Assembly (NCBI GenBank): GCA_013041975.1
Contig: JABDQZ010000044.1
Coordinates: 1-12,134, forward strand
DNA from: Gammaproteobacteria bacterium
Lineage (GTDB): Bacteria; Pseudomonadota; Gammaproteobacteria; Chromatiales; Chromatiaceae
Length of the DNA: 12,134 bases
Direction of reading: 5' to 3'
Position numbers and translations under genes: made by a program. Shown piece after piece: positions 6,171 through 12,134 of this stretch; the first letter of the stretch is position 1; every line of letters begins with the position of its first letter. Below the pieces are notes generated by a model. It ran no database searches and was not told where the DNA came from. It worked only from the letters and a program-made list of their open reading frames with translations.

Positions 6171-6184
6171 GTATTTCGAAATAC
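6171..6184. other. 14-base perfect palindrome in a convergent gap
   Basis: GTATTTCGAAATAC is a perfect palindrome filling half of the 28-bp gap between the hemerythrin stop and the waaA stop. As a hairpin it would have at most five pairs and a tight loop, with no adjacent T-run. It is at best a weak bidirectional terminator, or a symmetrical protein-binding site. Confidence 0.3.
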
Positions 6185-6194
6185 TGAAATGAAA

Positions 6195-7454
6195 TTAATC
6201 CAGTGTTGAAATCAGGGAAACCAGTTTTTCAGTAGCCCCACGATTTTCCTCAACCAGTCGTCGTGCGTTTTCTCCAAATTTCGCTCTTTCACTGGCATCT
6301 GACAACCAGGCAATAACCTGATCCGCCAGTGCCACTGCATCATCAACACGCAAAGCGGCCTGCTCACAAAGCAGCATTTCGCTGATTGTGGCAAAGTTAT
6401 ACATGGATGGCCCAAACAACACTGGCAGCCCAAATGAAGCAGGTTCAAGCACGTTTTGCCCACCCGTATCCACCAGACTGCCACCGACGAAAGCAACATC
6501 AGCAACCTGATACATCATCGGCAGCTCCCCCATGCTGTCACCGAGAAAAATTTTATGTTCAGCAGTACAGGTTCTGTTTGAAGAACGGCGCATCAATGTG
6601 AAGCCACGCTGTTCGCAAAGCTGGGCAATTTTGTCAAAGCGTTCAGGATGCCTCGGCACCAGAATCATCAATGCTGCCGGTATTTTTTCACAAATCCGCG
6701 CATGGGCAGCAAGCACAGCTTCTTCCTCGCCTTCACGGGTACTGGCAGCAATCCAGACCGGTCTTCCACTGCCAATGAGCCTTCTCATGGCTTCGGCCTG
6801 CTCTCTGACAATAGCAGGCTGGCTGACATCAAATTTCACGCTGCCTGTGATGTCCATCTGATCCGCTCTTACGCCAATTTGTTTGAAGCGTTCTGCATCA
6901 TCCACGCTCTGCACAGCGACCACGCGGATTGACTGGAAAACCTGTTGCGCAAACCTGCCGAAACGACGATAACCTCGCAATGACTTTTCAGACAGTCGTC
7001 CATTGGCCAGAATGGCAGGAATCTGAGTTTCATGGCAGGCAATCAACAGGTTCGGCCAGATTTCGGTTTCCATCATGATCAGTTTTTCTGGCCTGGCCTG
7101 CCTCAGCCACCTTTTGATAACGAAGGGAATATCGTAGGGAAAATAAAAATGGATAACATCATTGCCATATAACAGTTTTACCCGTTCTGCTCCCGTTGGC
7201 GTTGTTGTTGAGAAAACAATCTGCTTTCCCGGGTAACGCTGCTGCAACTGTTTAACCAGTTGTTGAGTTGCCTGCACTTCACCCACTGAAGCCGCATGAA
7301 TCCAGATTGACTGTTGTATCGCTGGAGTTTCAAAAAAACCAAAGCGTTCCAGCCAGCGTTGCCGATACCCCGGATTCAAGCGGCTTTTCCAGAACAGGCG
7401 CAGAGTAAAAAACGGCGCGAGTATTATGATGAATAATGTATAAAGATGTCTCAT
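6195..7454 (-). CDS. waaA: 3-deoxy-D-manno-octulosonic acid (Kdo) transferase WaaA
   Basis: WaaA adds Kdo from CMP-Kdo to the lipid A precursor at the cytoplasmic face of the inner membrane, the first step of the LPS inner core. The 419-residue protein has the usual length. A hydrophobic N-terminal anchor covers about residues 4-21. The N-terminal domain has IHAASVGEVQATQQL, where Glu59 aligns with the catalytic glutamate. Further family motifs are FSTTTPTGAERV, METEIWPNLL, LVPRHPERF and GGSLVDTGGQNVLEPASFGLPVLFGP; the last forms the CMP-Kdo site. The ATG overlaps the stop of the aldo/keto reductase in ATGA, so translation is probably coupled. It is the last gene of the hldE operon. Whether it adds one or two Kdo units cannot be judged from sequence. 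Confidence 0.97.
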   Translation of the reverse strand: MRHLYTLFIIILAPFFTLRLFWKSRLNPGYRQRWLERFGFFETPAIQQSIWIHAASVGEVQATQQLVKQLQQRYPGKQIVFSTTTPTGAERVKLLYGNDVIHFYFPYDIPFVIKRWLRQARPEKLIMMETEIWPNLLIACHETQIPAILANGRLSEKSLRGYRRFGRFAQQVFQSIRVVAVQSVDDAERFKQIGVRADQMDITGSVKFDVSQPAIVREQAEAMRRLIGSGRPVWIAASTREGEEEAVLAAHARICEKIPAALMILVPRHPERFDKIAQLCEQRGFTLMRRSSNRTCTAEHKIFLGDSMGELPMMYQVADVAFVGGSLVDTGGQNVLEPASFGLPVLFGPSMYNFATISEMLLCEQAALRVDDAVALADQVIAWLSDASERAKFGENARRLVEENRGATEKLVSLISTLD

Positions 7455-8221
7455 GACAACACAGCATTGATGTCTTCAACATTGGATCGCAAGTGCTGAG
7501 GATTGATGGTTCCAACAATCATGCTGGACACTCCGGGCTGGTCAAAAACAAATTTCATGGCATCTTTTACATCATGCCGTTCGTCCACATGACCACTTTG
7601 CAATCCCTTCTTAATCAACACGCCCCTATGTTTTTCAGCAGCAGCCTGTAATACAGGCAGTTCATCGTTATAGGAAAGATTGCAGGTTGCCATGACGATA
7701 TCCATCTGCTGTACAACCTGCAGCCCGCCTTCAACCGTTTTACTGGACATGCCATGAGATCTGATCAGTCCTCGCTGTTTTAAAGTTTCAAGCGCATCAA
7801 AGGCACCTTCTTCCTTAAGGATACGCAAGTCATCTCCATCTGAATGAATCAAAACAACATCAAGGTAATCGGTTTTCAAGGTTCGCAAACTTTCCTCGAC
7901 TGTTGCAATGGTGTAGTCAAAACTGAAATCAAAATGTGACTGGCCATCAAAAATCTCGCCTACCTTGGAAACTATTACCCAGTCATCGCGGGCCGTCAGC
8001 AATTGCCCGAGACGCTGCTGGCTGCTGCCATAGGCGGGAGCAGTATCAATCAGGTTTATGCCCAGTTCACGGGTTAATGAAAGAATGTTCCGAACCTGCT
8101 TGTCGTCAGGTAAATCAAACGCCGATGGATATTTCACCTGCTGGTTGCGGCCGAACTTGACGGTACCCAGGCCCAGAGGACTGACTTCCATGCCGGTACT
8201 TCCCAGTGCTCTCAATTTCAC
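7451..8221 (-). CDS. Aldo/keto reductase
   Basis: The 256-residue protein is a (beta/alpha)8-barrel NADPH-dependent oxidoreductase of the aldo/keto reductase superfamily. It begins KLRALGSTGMEVSPLGLGT. The full catalytic tetrad is visible: Asp59 and Tyr64 (NLIDTAPAYGSS), Lys86 (VIVSKVGE) and His126 (VVLIHSDGD). The end, PGVSSMIVGTINPQHLRSNV, is the cofactor-side signature. It is slightly shorter than most members. The start is GTG at 8221, 4 bases after the stop of the FAD enzyme, with GGAG lying inside the end of that gene. It overlaps waaA by 4 bases. The setting between hldE and waaA suggests a substrate linked to LPS or cell-envelope sugars, but that is only inference. Confidence 0.92.
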   Translation of the reverse strand: MKLRALGSTGMEVSPLGLGTVKFGRNQQVKYPSAFDLPDDKQVRNILSLTRELGINLIDTAPAYGSSQQRLGQLLTARDDWVIVSKVGEIFDGQSHFDFSFDYTIATVEESLRTLKTDYLDVVLIHSDGDDLRILKEEGAFDALETLKQRGLIRSHGMSSKTVEGGLQVVQQMDIVMATCNLSYNDELPVLQAAAEKHRGVLIKKGLQSGHVDERHDVKDAMKFVFDQPGVSSMIVGTINPQHLRSNVEDINAVLS

Positions 8222-8225
8222 TAGC

Positions 8226-9401
8226 CTAACTCCATTGCGTATTCAGCCATGGCCATGTTGCCAGCTCCGGCGCTGGCCACTCAGGCCTCGCTGATTGAAG
8301 TTCAGATGGCGTTACTCCCGCTTCAGAAAGCTTGCCGATGACTTCAGATGCAACCCTGGGAGCAAAGGCGAGCTTGGTAGGCCATACAGTGATGACTGAT
8401 CCATGAGCATCAACATAGCAACTATCCGGGCGCTTGTTGCCTGGCGTTTGTATTTCAGTCCGATTAATCATCAAGGCTGACCATTCACACTGCTGGAAAC
8501 CCATCCAGGGTAAAACTTCTTGCAGTTCCTTTTGGCAAGCCTGGATCTGTTCTTCGCGATTTCGATTAATACCGGTTTCTGCAATATTGCCTCCAACATA
8601 CCAGCAGGTTGCATCATCAACCCGGGTACTGGTTATCGTCAGTCGCGGATTGGCGCTGGCACTGAGACAATGCGCATAAACAGCGGGCAACTGCCTTGAT
8701 TTAAGCAAGGTCATGTGCACCGGACGTTTTTGCATTACAGGAGCACGCCTGTGCAACTGCCCAAGCAGCGACTCGTTGCCCTCTCCTGCAGCCAGAACAA
8801 TTTGCCTGGCATTCACTTCCAGGGATTCGCCGGACAAGCGATCCTGACAAGTCACCCGTGTGGGCTCATCAGCATTCAGGATAACATTCCCTTTGAAACA
8901 GAAATCGCTAAGCTGTTGATACAATTCAGACATCAGCGACGCGGTATTTAATACAGGTTCATTTAACCGGTATAGCACACCATCAAAAGCTGCATGATTG
9001 AATGGTGCAGGGTAATCCGCTCTTGCCATCGGCGACATGCGATCTTCCATCAGTTTTCCGGCAAAAAAACCGGCTACCCTGGATACCGCACTTCTGGTTG
9101 ACCACATCAACTGGGTTTTGGTGTGTATTTCAACACCCGAGAGGTCCACTTCACCTGCACCGTTTAGGCAGTCATTCCAGACACCAGGCATATCGCCTAT
9201 GGCTTTGGCAGAATCTCCAAGCTTTCCTCCAAGAGCATACTTGGTACCACCGTGAATAATGCCCTGCGAAGCAATGCTTTGAATGCCACCTATACCAGAT
9301 GATTCTACAAGCCAGGCGTCATAACCTGACTGACGCAATCTTGCCAGTGTCCATAAACCGGCTATACCACCACCAATGACGATAACGTCCACATTGGTCA
9401 T
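8226..9401 (-). CDS. FAD-dependent oxidoreductase (DAO / glycerol-3-phosphate dehydrogenase-like)
   Basis: The 391-residue protein starts with a dinucleotide-binding fold: VDVIVIGGGIAGLWTLARL, glycines at residues 10-12 and 15, then the acidic end of strand 2 at LVESS. The segment SIASQGIIHGGTKYAL resembles the FAD-contact block of glycerol-3-phosphate dehydrogenases and 2-hydroxyglutarate oxidases. A second FAD block is ARQIVLAAGEGNESLL, and VITVWPTKLAFAPRVASEV lies near the C-terminus. I place it in the DAO superfamily (PF01266 type) but cannot name the substrate. No signal peptide is seen. The ATG overlaps the hldE stop in ATGA, and 4 bases separate it from the aldo/keto reductase, so all belong to one operon. 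It has no standard role in LPS synthesis. Confidence 0.88.
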   Translation of the reverse strand: MTNVDVIVIGGGIAGLWTLARLRQSGYDAWLVESSGIGGIQSIASQGIIHGGTKYALGGKLGDSAKAIGDMPGVWNDCLNGAGEVDLSGVEIHTKTQLMWSTRSAVSRVAGFFAGKLMEDRMSPMARADYPAPFNHAAFDGVLYRLNEPVLNTASLMSELYQQLSDFCFKGNVILNADEPTRVTCQDRLSGESLEVNARQIVLAAGEGNESLLGQLHRRAPVMQKRPVHMTLLKSRQLPAVYAHCLSASANPRLTITSTRVDDATCWYVGGNIAETGINRNREEQIQACQKELQEVLPWMGFQQCEWSALMINRTEIQTPGNKRPDSCYVDAHGSVITVWPTKLAFAPRVASEVIGKLSEAGVTPSELQSARPEWPAPELATWPWLNTQWS

Positions 9402-10822
9402 CCCTTATCCCTGATAGATTTGACGATTTCAGTCGTTGATATGCCATCAACATAGGTCATTATGGCCACCTGCCCGCCATTCTCGCGCACACATTTTGCT
9501 CCAGGAATTTTATCCGGATCATTATCTCCACCCTTTACCAGCAAATCAGGTTTGAGTTCACAGATCAGTCGTTCCGGTGTTTGTTCGGTAAAGGGCAATA
9601 CCCAGTCTACACATCCAAGCGCAGCCAATACCTTCATACGATTATCGACCGTATTAACCGGGCGATCGTCACCTTTGAGTGCCCGCACGGTTTCATCAAT
9701 ATTGACGGCAACAATCAGACGATCCCCGAGACGGCTGGCTTCTTCCAGATATGTCACATGGCCAGCATGCAGAATATCAAAACAACCATTGGTCATGACA
9801 ATGGTCTCACCACGGTCTCGGGCGACATCCATCGCTTGTATCAGTTCGTCTTCGGAAATAATGCCACGATGCACAACCTGCTGATGCGCCAGTTCAGCCT
9901 TAAGTTCGTCACAACTCACTGTCGCCGTACCCAGCTTGCCAACCACGATGCCCGCAGCCAGATTGGATATCTGCGTAGCCACCTCAAGAGACATACCTGC
10001 CGCCAGGGCGGCAGCCAACACAGCGATCACCGTATCACCGGCACCTGTGACATCGAAAACATCACGCGCCTGGGTTGGCATATGGCGCGCAGTCTGATCC
10101 TCTTCAATCAGTGTCATGCCCTTTTCACTGCGGGTAATCAGCAGGTTTTTCAAACCATGTTGCTGCATCAACTCAACACCTGCTGATTCAAACGCCGCAT
10201 CATTTACACATTCACCCGCGATAGCCTCAAATTCAGACTTGTTGGGAGTCACCAGCATGGCCCCCTGATAGCGGGAAAAATCATTACCTTTTGGGTCCAC
10301 CAGCACCGGTTTGCCTGCCTTGTTTGCCAGATCAATCATAAGTCTGCTGGCCGACAAGGTACCTTTACCATAATCAGATAACACCACAACATCGTGATCC
10401 GCCAGCAGGCCTTCATAGGTTGTCATCCAGCTTTCGGGCAGGACTTCGGGAAACACGTCTTCAAAATCAAGCCGAAACAGTTGCTGATGGCGACTGATCA
10501 CACGCAATTTTGTGATGGTGGCAAAATCTTCCAGGCGATGCAGATGACACGCGACACCCTGTTGTTCGAGGATATCCTGCAGTTTCTGCGCATTATTATC
10601 CTTACCGGCAAGTCCCATAACGCTGGCCTGGCCACCCAGTGCCGCAATGTTCAGTGCAACATTACCTGCTCCGCCTGCCCGTTCTGTATCTCCCTGAACC
10701 TTGACCACGGGAACAGGCGCTTCCGGCGAAATCCGGTTAGTCTGTCCATGCCAGTAATGATCCAGCATGACATCACCTACCACCAGTACACGAGCCTTGT
10801 TAAAATCCGGTAATTCTTTCAT
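9398..10822 (-). CDS. hldE: Bifunctional heptose-7-phosphate kinase / heptose-1-phosphate adenylyltransferase HldE
   Basis: HldE makes ADP-D-glycero-D-manno-heptose for the LPS inner core in the cytoplasm. The N-terminal kinase and C-terminal adenylyltransferase act at two steps, separated by the GmhB phosphatase. The 474-residue protein has both domains. The PfkB-type kinase (about 1-315) has VVGDVMLDHYWHG, RISPEAPVPVVKV, GGAGNVALNIAALGG and DVTGAGDT at 257-264, with catalytic Asp263. The nucleotidyltransferase (about 340-474) has TNGCFDILHAGHVTYLEEA and VNIDETVRALKG. The frame extends 10 residues upstream to a TTG at 10852; the ATG at 10822 is chosen because MKELPDFNKARVLVVGD matches the family start and a GGAAA lies just upstream. 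It is the first gene of an operon with the FAD oxidoreductase, aldo/keto reductase and waaA, and diverges from the acyltransferase gene. Confidence 0.98.
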   Translation of the reverse strand: MKELPDFNKARVLVVGDVMLDHYWHGQTNRISPEAPVPVVKVQGDTERAGGAGNVALNIAALGGQASVMGLAGKDNNAQKLQDILEQQGVACHLHRLEDFATITKLRVISRHQQLFRLDFEDVFPEVLPESWMTTYEGLLADHDVVVLSDYGKGTLSASRLMIDLANKAGKPVLVDPKGNDFSRYQGAMLVTPNKSEFEAIAGECVNDAAFESAGVELMQQHGLKNLLITRSEKGMTLIEEDQTARHMPTQARDVFDVTGAGDTVIAVLAAALAAGMSLEVATQISNLAAGIVVGKLGTATVSCDELKAELAHQQVVHRGIISEDELIQAMDVARDRGETIVMTNGCFDILHAGHVTYLEEASRLGDRLIVAVNIDETVRALKGDDRPVNTVDNRMKVLAALGCVDWVLPFTEQTPERLICELKPDLLVKGGDNDPDKIPGAKCVRENGGQVAIMTYVDGISTTEIVKSIRDKG

Positions 10823-10926
10823 TTCGGTTTCCGAGCCACAAAATGTGAGCAAAGTCTAACATGATCGATAGCGACAGGAATCCTTATGAAATACACTATG
10901 CGTCAAACTATTTAACTGACTGATGT
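10823..10926. promoter_or_regulatory. Divergent promoter region of hldE and the acyltransferase gene
   Basis: The 104-bp gap lies between two genes reading away from each other, so both LPS transcripts should start here. On the minus strand, TTGACG at about 10904-10899 is a good -35, but no clear -10 follows at 16-18 bases. On the plus strand, AT-rich hexamers occur at about 10884-10915 without a convincing pair. No sigma-E-like site was recognised. The region is inferred from gene arrangement. Confidence 0.4.
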
Positions 10927-11856
10927 ATGAAACAGAACTTCCCTATTGAACAGGGCTCTGAAAAGGGGTCTTCCCTTTTTTTGTTAAAACTATTGAAAAC
11001 AGGGTTCTGGTTCCTCAAGCACACTACCAAACTCAAATACCCTACCCAGTTGGCGCTGGGACGTTTTATCGGTCGCCGTGTAATGCAACTGGATCAGGAA
11101 CACAGTCGCATTGCTGCCATAAATATCGATACCTGTTTTCCAATCCTGTCACCCCAACAGAATCGTGAACTGTTACTAGAACACTTCGAAAATGTCGGTA
11201 TGGGCATAGTGGAAATGGCCATCAGCTGGTGGATGCCGGATGATAAATTCAAACAACTGATTCATGTAAAAGGCCTGCAAAACCTTGAAAACGCCTTGAG
11301 TCATGGCAAAGGCGTCATACTGGCCAGTGCGCAATTTACGACGCCTGACATCCTGTCCCGCTGCCTGGGAAAACTGGTGCCAGTCACCGAGATCTACCAC
11401 CCGCATCGCATTGAGTCTGTCGATGAGCAGGTTCGCACTCATCGAAAACATCAGGTCAGATCCTTCCTCATGCATGAAGACCTGAAAGCCATAACTGATA
11501 CCCTGAAACAGAACCGGGCGGTTTTGATCAGGCATGATATGACCCCCGGCCACAAGCAGTTTACTTTTGCCAACTTTTTCAACATTTCGGCTGCAACCAA
11601 TACCGCTGTCAGTCGTTTTGCACGCATGACCAAAGCCACCGTACTCCCTGTTACTGTGCTGCGCCGCGAGAACAATGAAGGCTACAACCTGATTATAGAA
11701 TCACCATTACCCGGTTTTCCCGGAGACAGTATCGAATCAGACACGCTCCGCCTGAACCTGGCCATTGAACGCTGGGTTGACAAGGAGCCGGCTCAATATG
11801 GGTGGAGCTATCCGCGTTTTCGCGAACGCCCTCCCGGCGAACCACGCTTTTACTGA
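10927..11856 (+). CDS. LpxL/HtrB-family lipid A acyltransferase-like protein with altered catalytic motif
   Basis: The 309-residue protein has the length and layout of LpxL/HtrB late acyltransferases, which transfer an acyl chain to Kdo-lipid A at the inner membrane. A weakly hydrophobic N-terminal segment is at about 17-30. Family blocks are LLEHFENVGMGIVEMAISWW, HVKGLQNLENALSHGKGVIL, TEIYHPHR, AATNTAVSRFARMTKATVLPV and YGWSYPRFRERPPGEPRFY. The usual H-X4-D/E motif (HFTTLE in E. coli LpxL) reads QFTTPD here. Gln136, codon CAA at 11332-11334, replaces the catalytic histidine while Asp141 is kept. The usual WLHRRFK block reads WSYPRFR. The frame is otherwise intact. Activity is therefore uncertain; it could be a diverged or inactive paralogue. 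It starts at the ATG at 10927 without a clear Shine-Dalgarno. msbA follows after 12 bases, a likely operon. Confidence 0.85.
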   Translation: MKQNFPIEQGSEKGSSLFLLKLLKTGFWFLKHTTKLKYPTQLALGRFIGRRVMQLDQEHSRIAAINIDTCFPILSPQQNRELLLEHFENVGMGIVEMAISWWMPDDKFKQLIHVKGLQNLENALSHGKGVILASAQFTTPDILSRCLGKLVPVTEIYHPHRIESVDEQVRTHRKHQVRSFLMHEDLKAITDTLKQNRAVLIRHDMTPGHKQFTFANFFNISAATNTAVSRFARMTKATVLPVTVLRRENNEGYNLIIESPLPGFPGDSIESDTLRLNLAIERWVDKEPAQYGWSYPRFRERPPGEPRFY

Positions 11857-11868
11857 TATGATGTACGC

Positions 11869-12134
11869 ATGAGCAATTCTCTTTATCTGCGACTGCTGAC
11901 CTATGTAAAACCTTACTGGAAACAGTTTGCTGCCGGTATTGTTGCCATGGTTGTACTTGCCGCATCTGAAACAGCGGTACCGGCCATGCTAAAACCCTTG
12001 CTGGATGGCAGCTTTGTTGAACAAGATCCGGTCTATATGTTCTGGATGCCAATTGTCATGCTTGGTGTTTTCGCTATTCGTGGACTTAGCCATTTTGCCA
12101 GTACCATGGCCATTGCCTGGGTAGGCAACAAGGT
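11869..12134 (+). CDS. msbA: Lipid A export ABC transporter MsbA, N-terminal fragment cut by window edge
   Basis: The frame from the ATG at 11869 runs 88 codons to the window edge, beginning MSNSLYLRLLTYVKPYWKQF. The first membrane segment (about 20-40) is followed by AVPAMLKPLLDGSFVEQDP, a second hydrophobic stretch, then IRGLSHFASTMAIAWVGNKV. This matches the start of the transmembrane domain of MsbA. MsbA is a homodimeric half-transporter that flips lipid A-core from the inner to the outer leaflet of the inner membrane. The ATP-binding domain lies beyond the window. It begins 12 bases after the acyltransferase stop. Two earlier ATGs at 11858 and 11861 open only a tiny frame ending at TGA, and no good ribosome site is seen. 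Confidence 0.92.
   Translation, partial: MSNSLYLRLLTYVKPYWKQFAAGIVAMVVLAASETAVPAMLKPLLDGSFVEQDPVYMFWMPIVMLGVFAIRGLSHFASTMAIAWVGNK

Noticed and set aside
9462..10813. Long plus-strand reading frames opposite hldE
   Set aside because: They are antisense shadows of a fully conserved two-domain enzyme and resemble no family.
10823..10852. 10-residue upstream extension of hldE from TTG
   Set aside because: The ATG at 10822 gives the family N-terminus and a length close to E. coli HldE.

Overview
The window looks like chromosome of a gammaproteobacterium of moderate base composition. The signs are a two-domain HldE, a WaaA, an LpxL/HtrB-type acyltransferase next to MsbA, a ThiC of E. coli length under a TPP riboswitch, and a possible FNR-type site. 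I cannot name the genus. No phage, integrase, transposase, CRISPR array, tRNA or rRNA is visible.

Layout. 1-550 (-) is the N-terminal half of an AEC-family permease running off the left edge. 666-1841 (+) is a YbfB/YjiJ-type MFS transporter. 1984-2367 (+) is a small SpoIIAA/STAS-like protein with a strong ribosome binding site and a near-consensus FNR box upstream. 2477-4369 (-) is thiC, preceded at 4413-4494 by a TPP riboswitch. 4565-4825 holds two long inverted-repeat elements with unrelated arms but related structured cores. 4899-5561 (+) is a Pcm-family methyltransferase with its own promoter, followed by a hemerythrin-domain protein at 5633-6166 (+).

The right half is an envelope (LPS) region. 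Reading leftward from 10822 are hldE, an FAD-dependent oxidoreductase, an aldo/keto reductase and waaA. They are joined by a 4-bp overlap, a 4-bp gap and a 4-bp overlap, so they form one tightly coupled operon. HldE makes the ADP-heptose precursor and WaaA adds Kdo to lipid A. The two redox enzymes between them have no standard role in that pathway. Diverging rightward from about 10927 are an LpxL/HtrB-family acyltransferase and msbA, whose product flips the lipid A-core across the inner membrane. The acyltransferase has glutamine where the family has its catalytic histidine.

The most unusual feature is the element pair at 4565-4825. Each has near-perfect arms of 28-29 bp. The arms are unrelated between the two copies. 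The cores share a GTGAAT-CATCCATG signature and two small hairpins whose paired bases differ in a compensating way. The copies point in opposite directions and lie between the predicted divergent promoters of thiC and the methyltransferase, outside both predicted transcripts.
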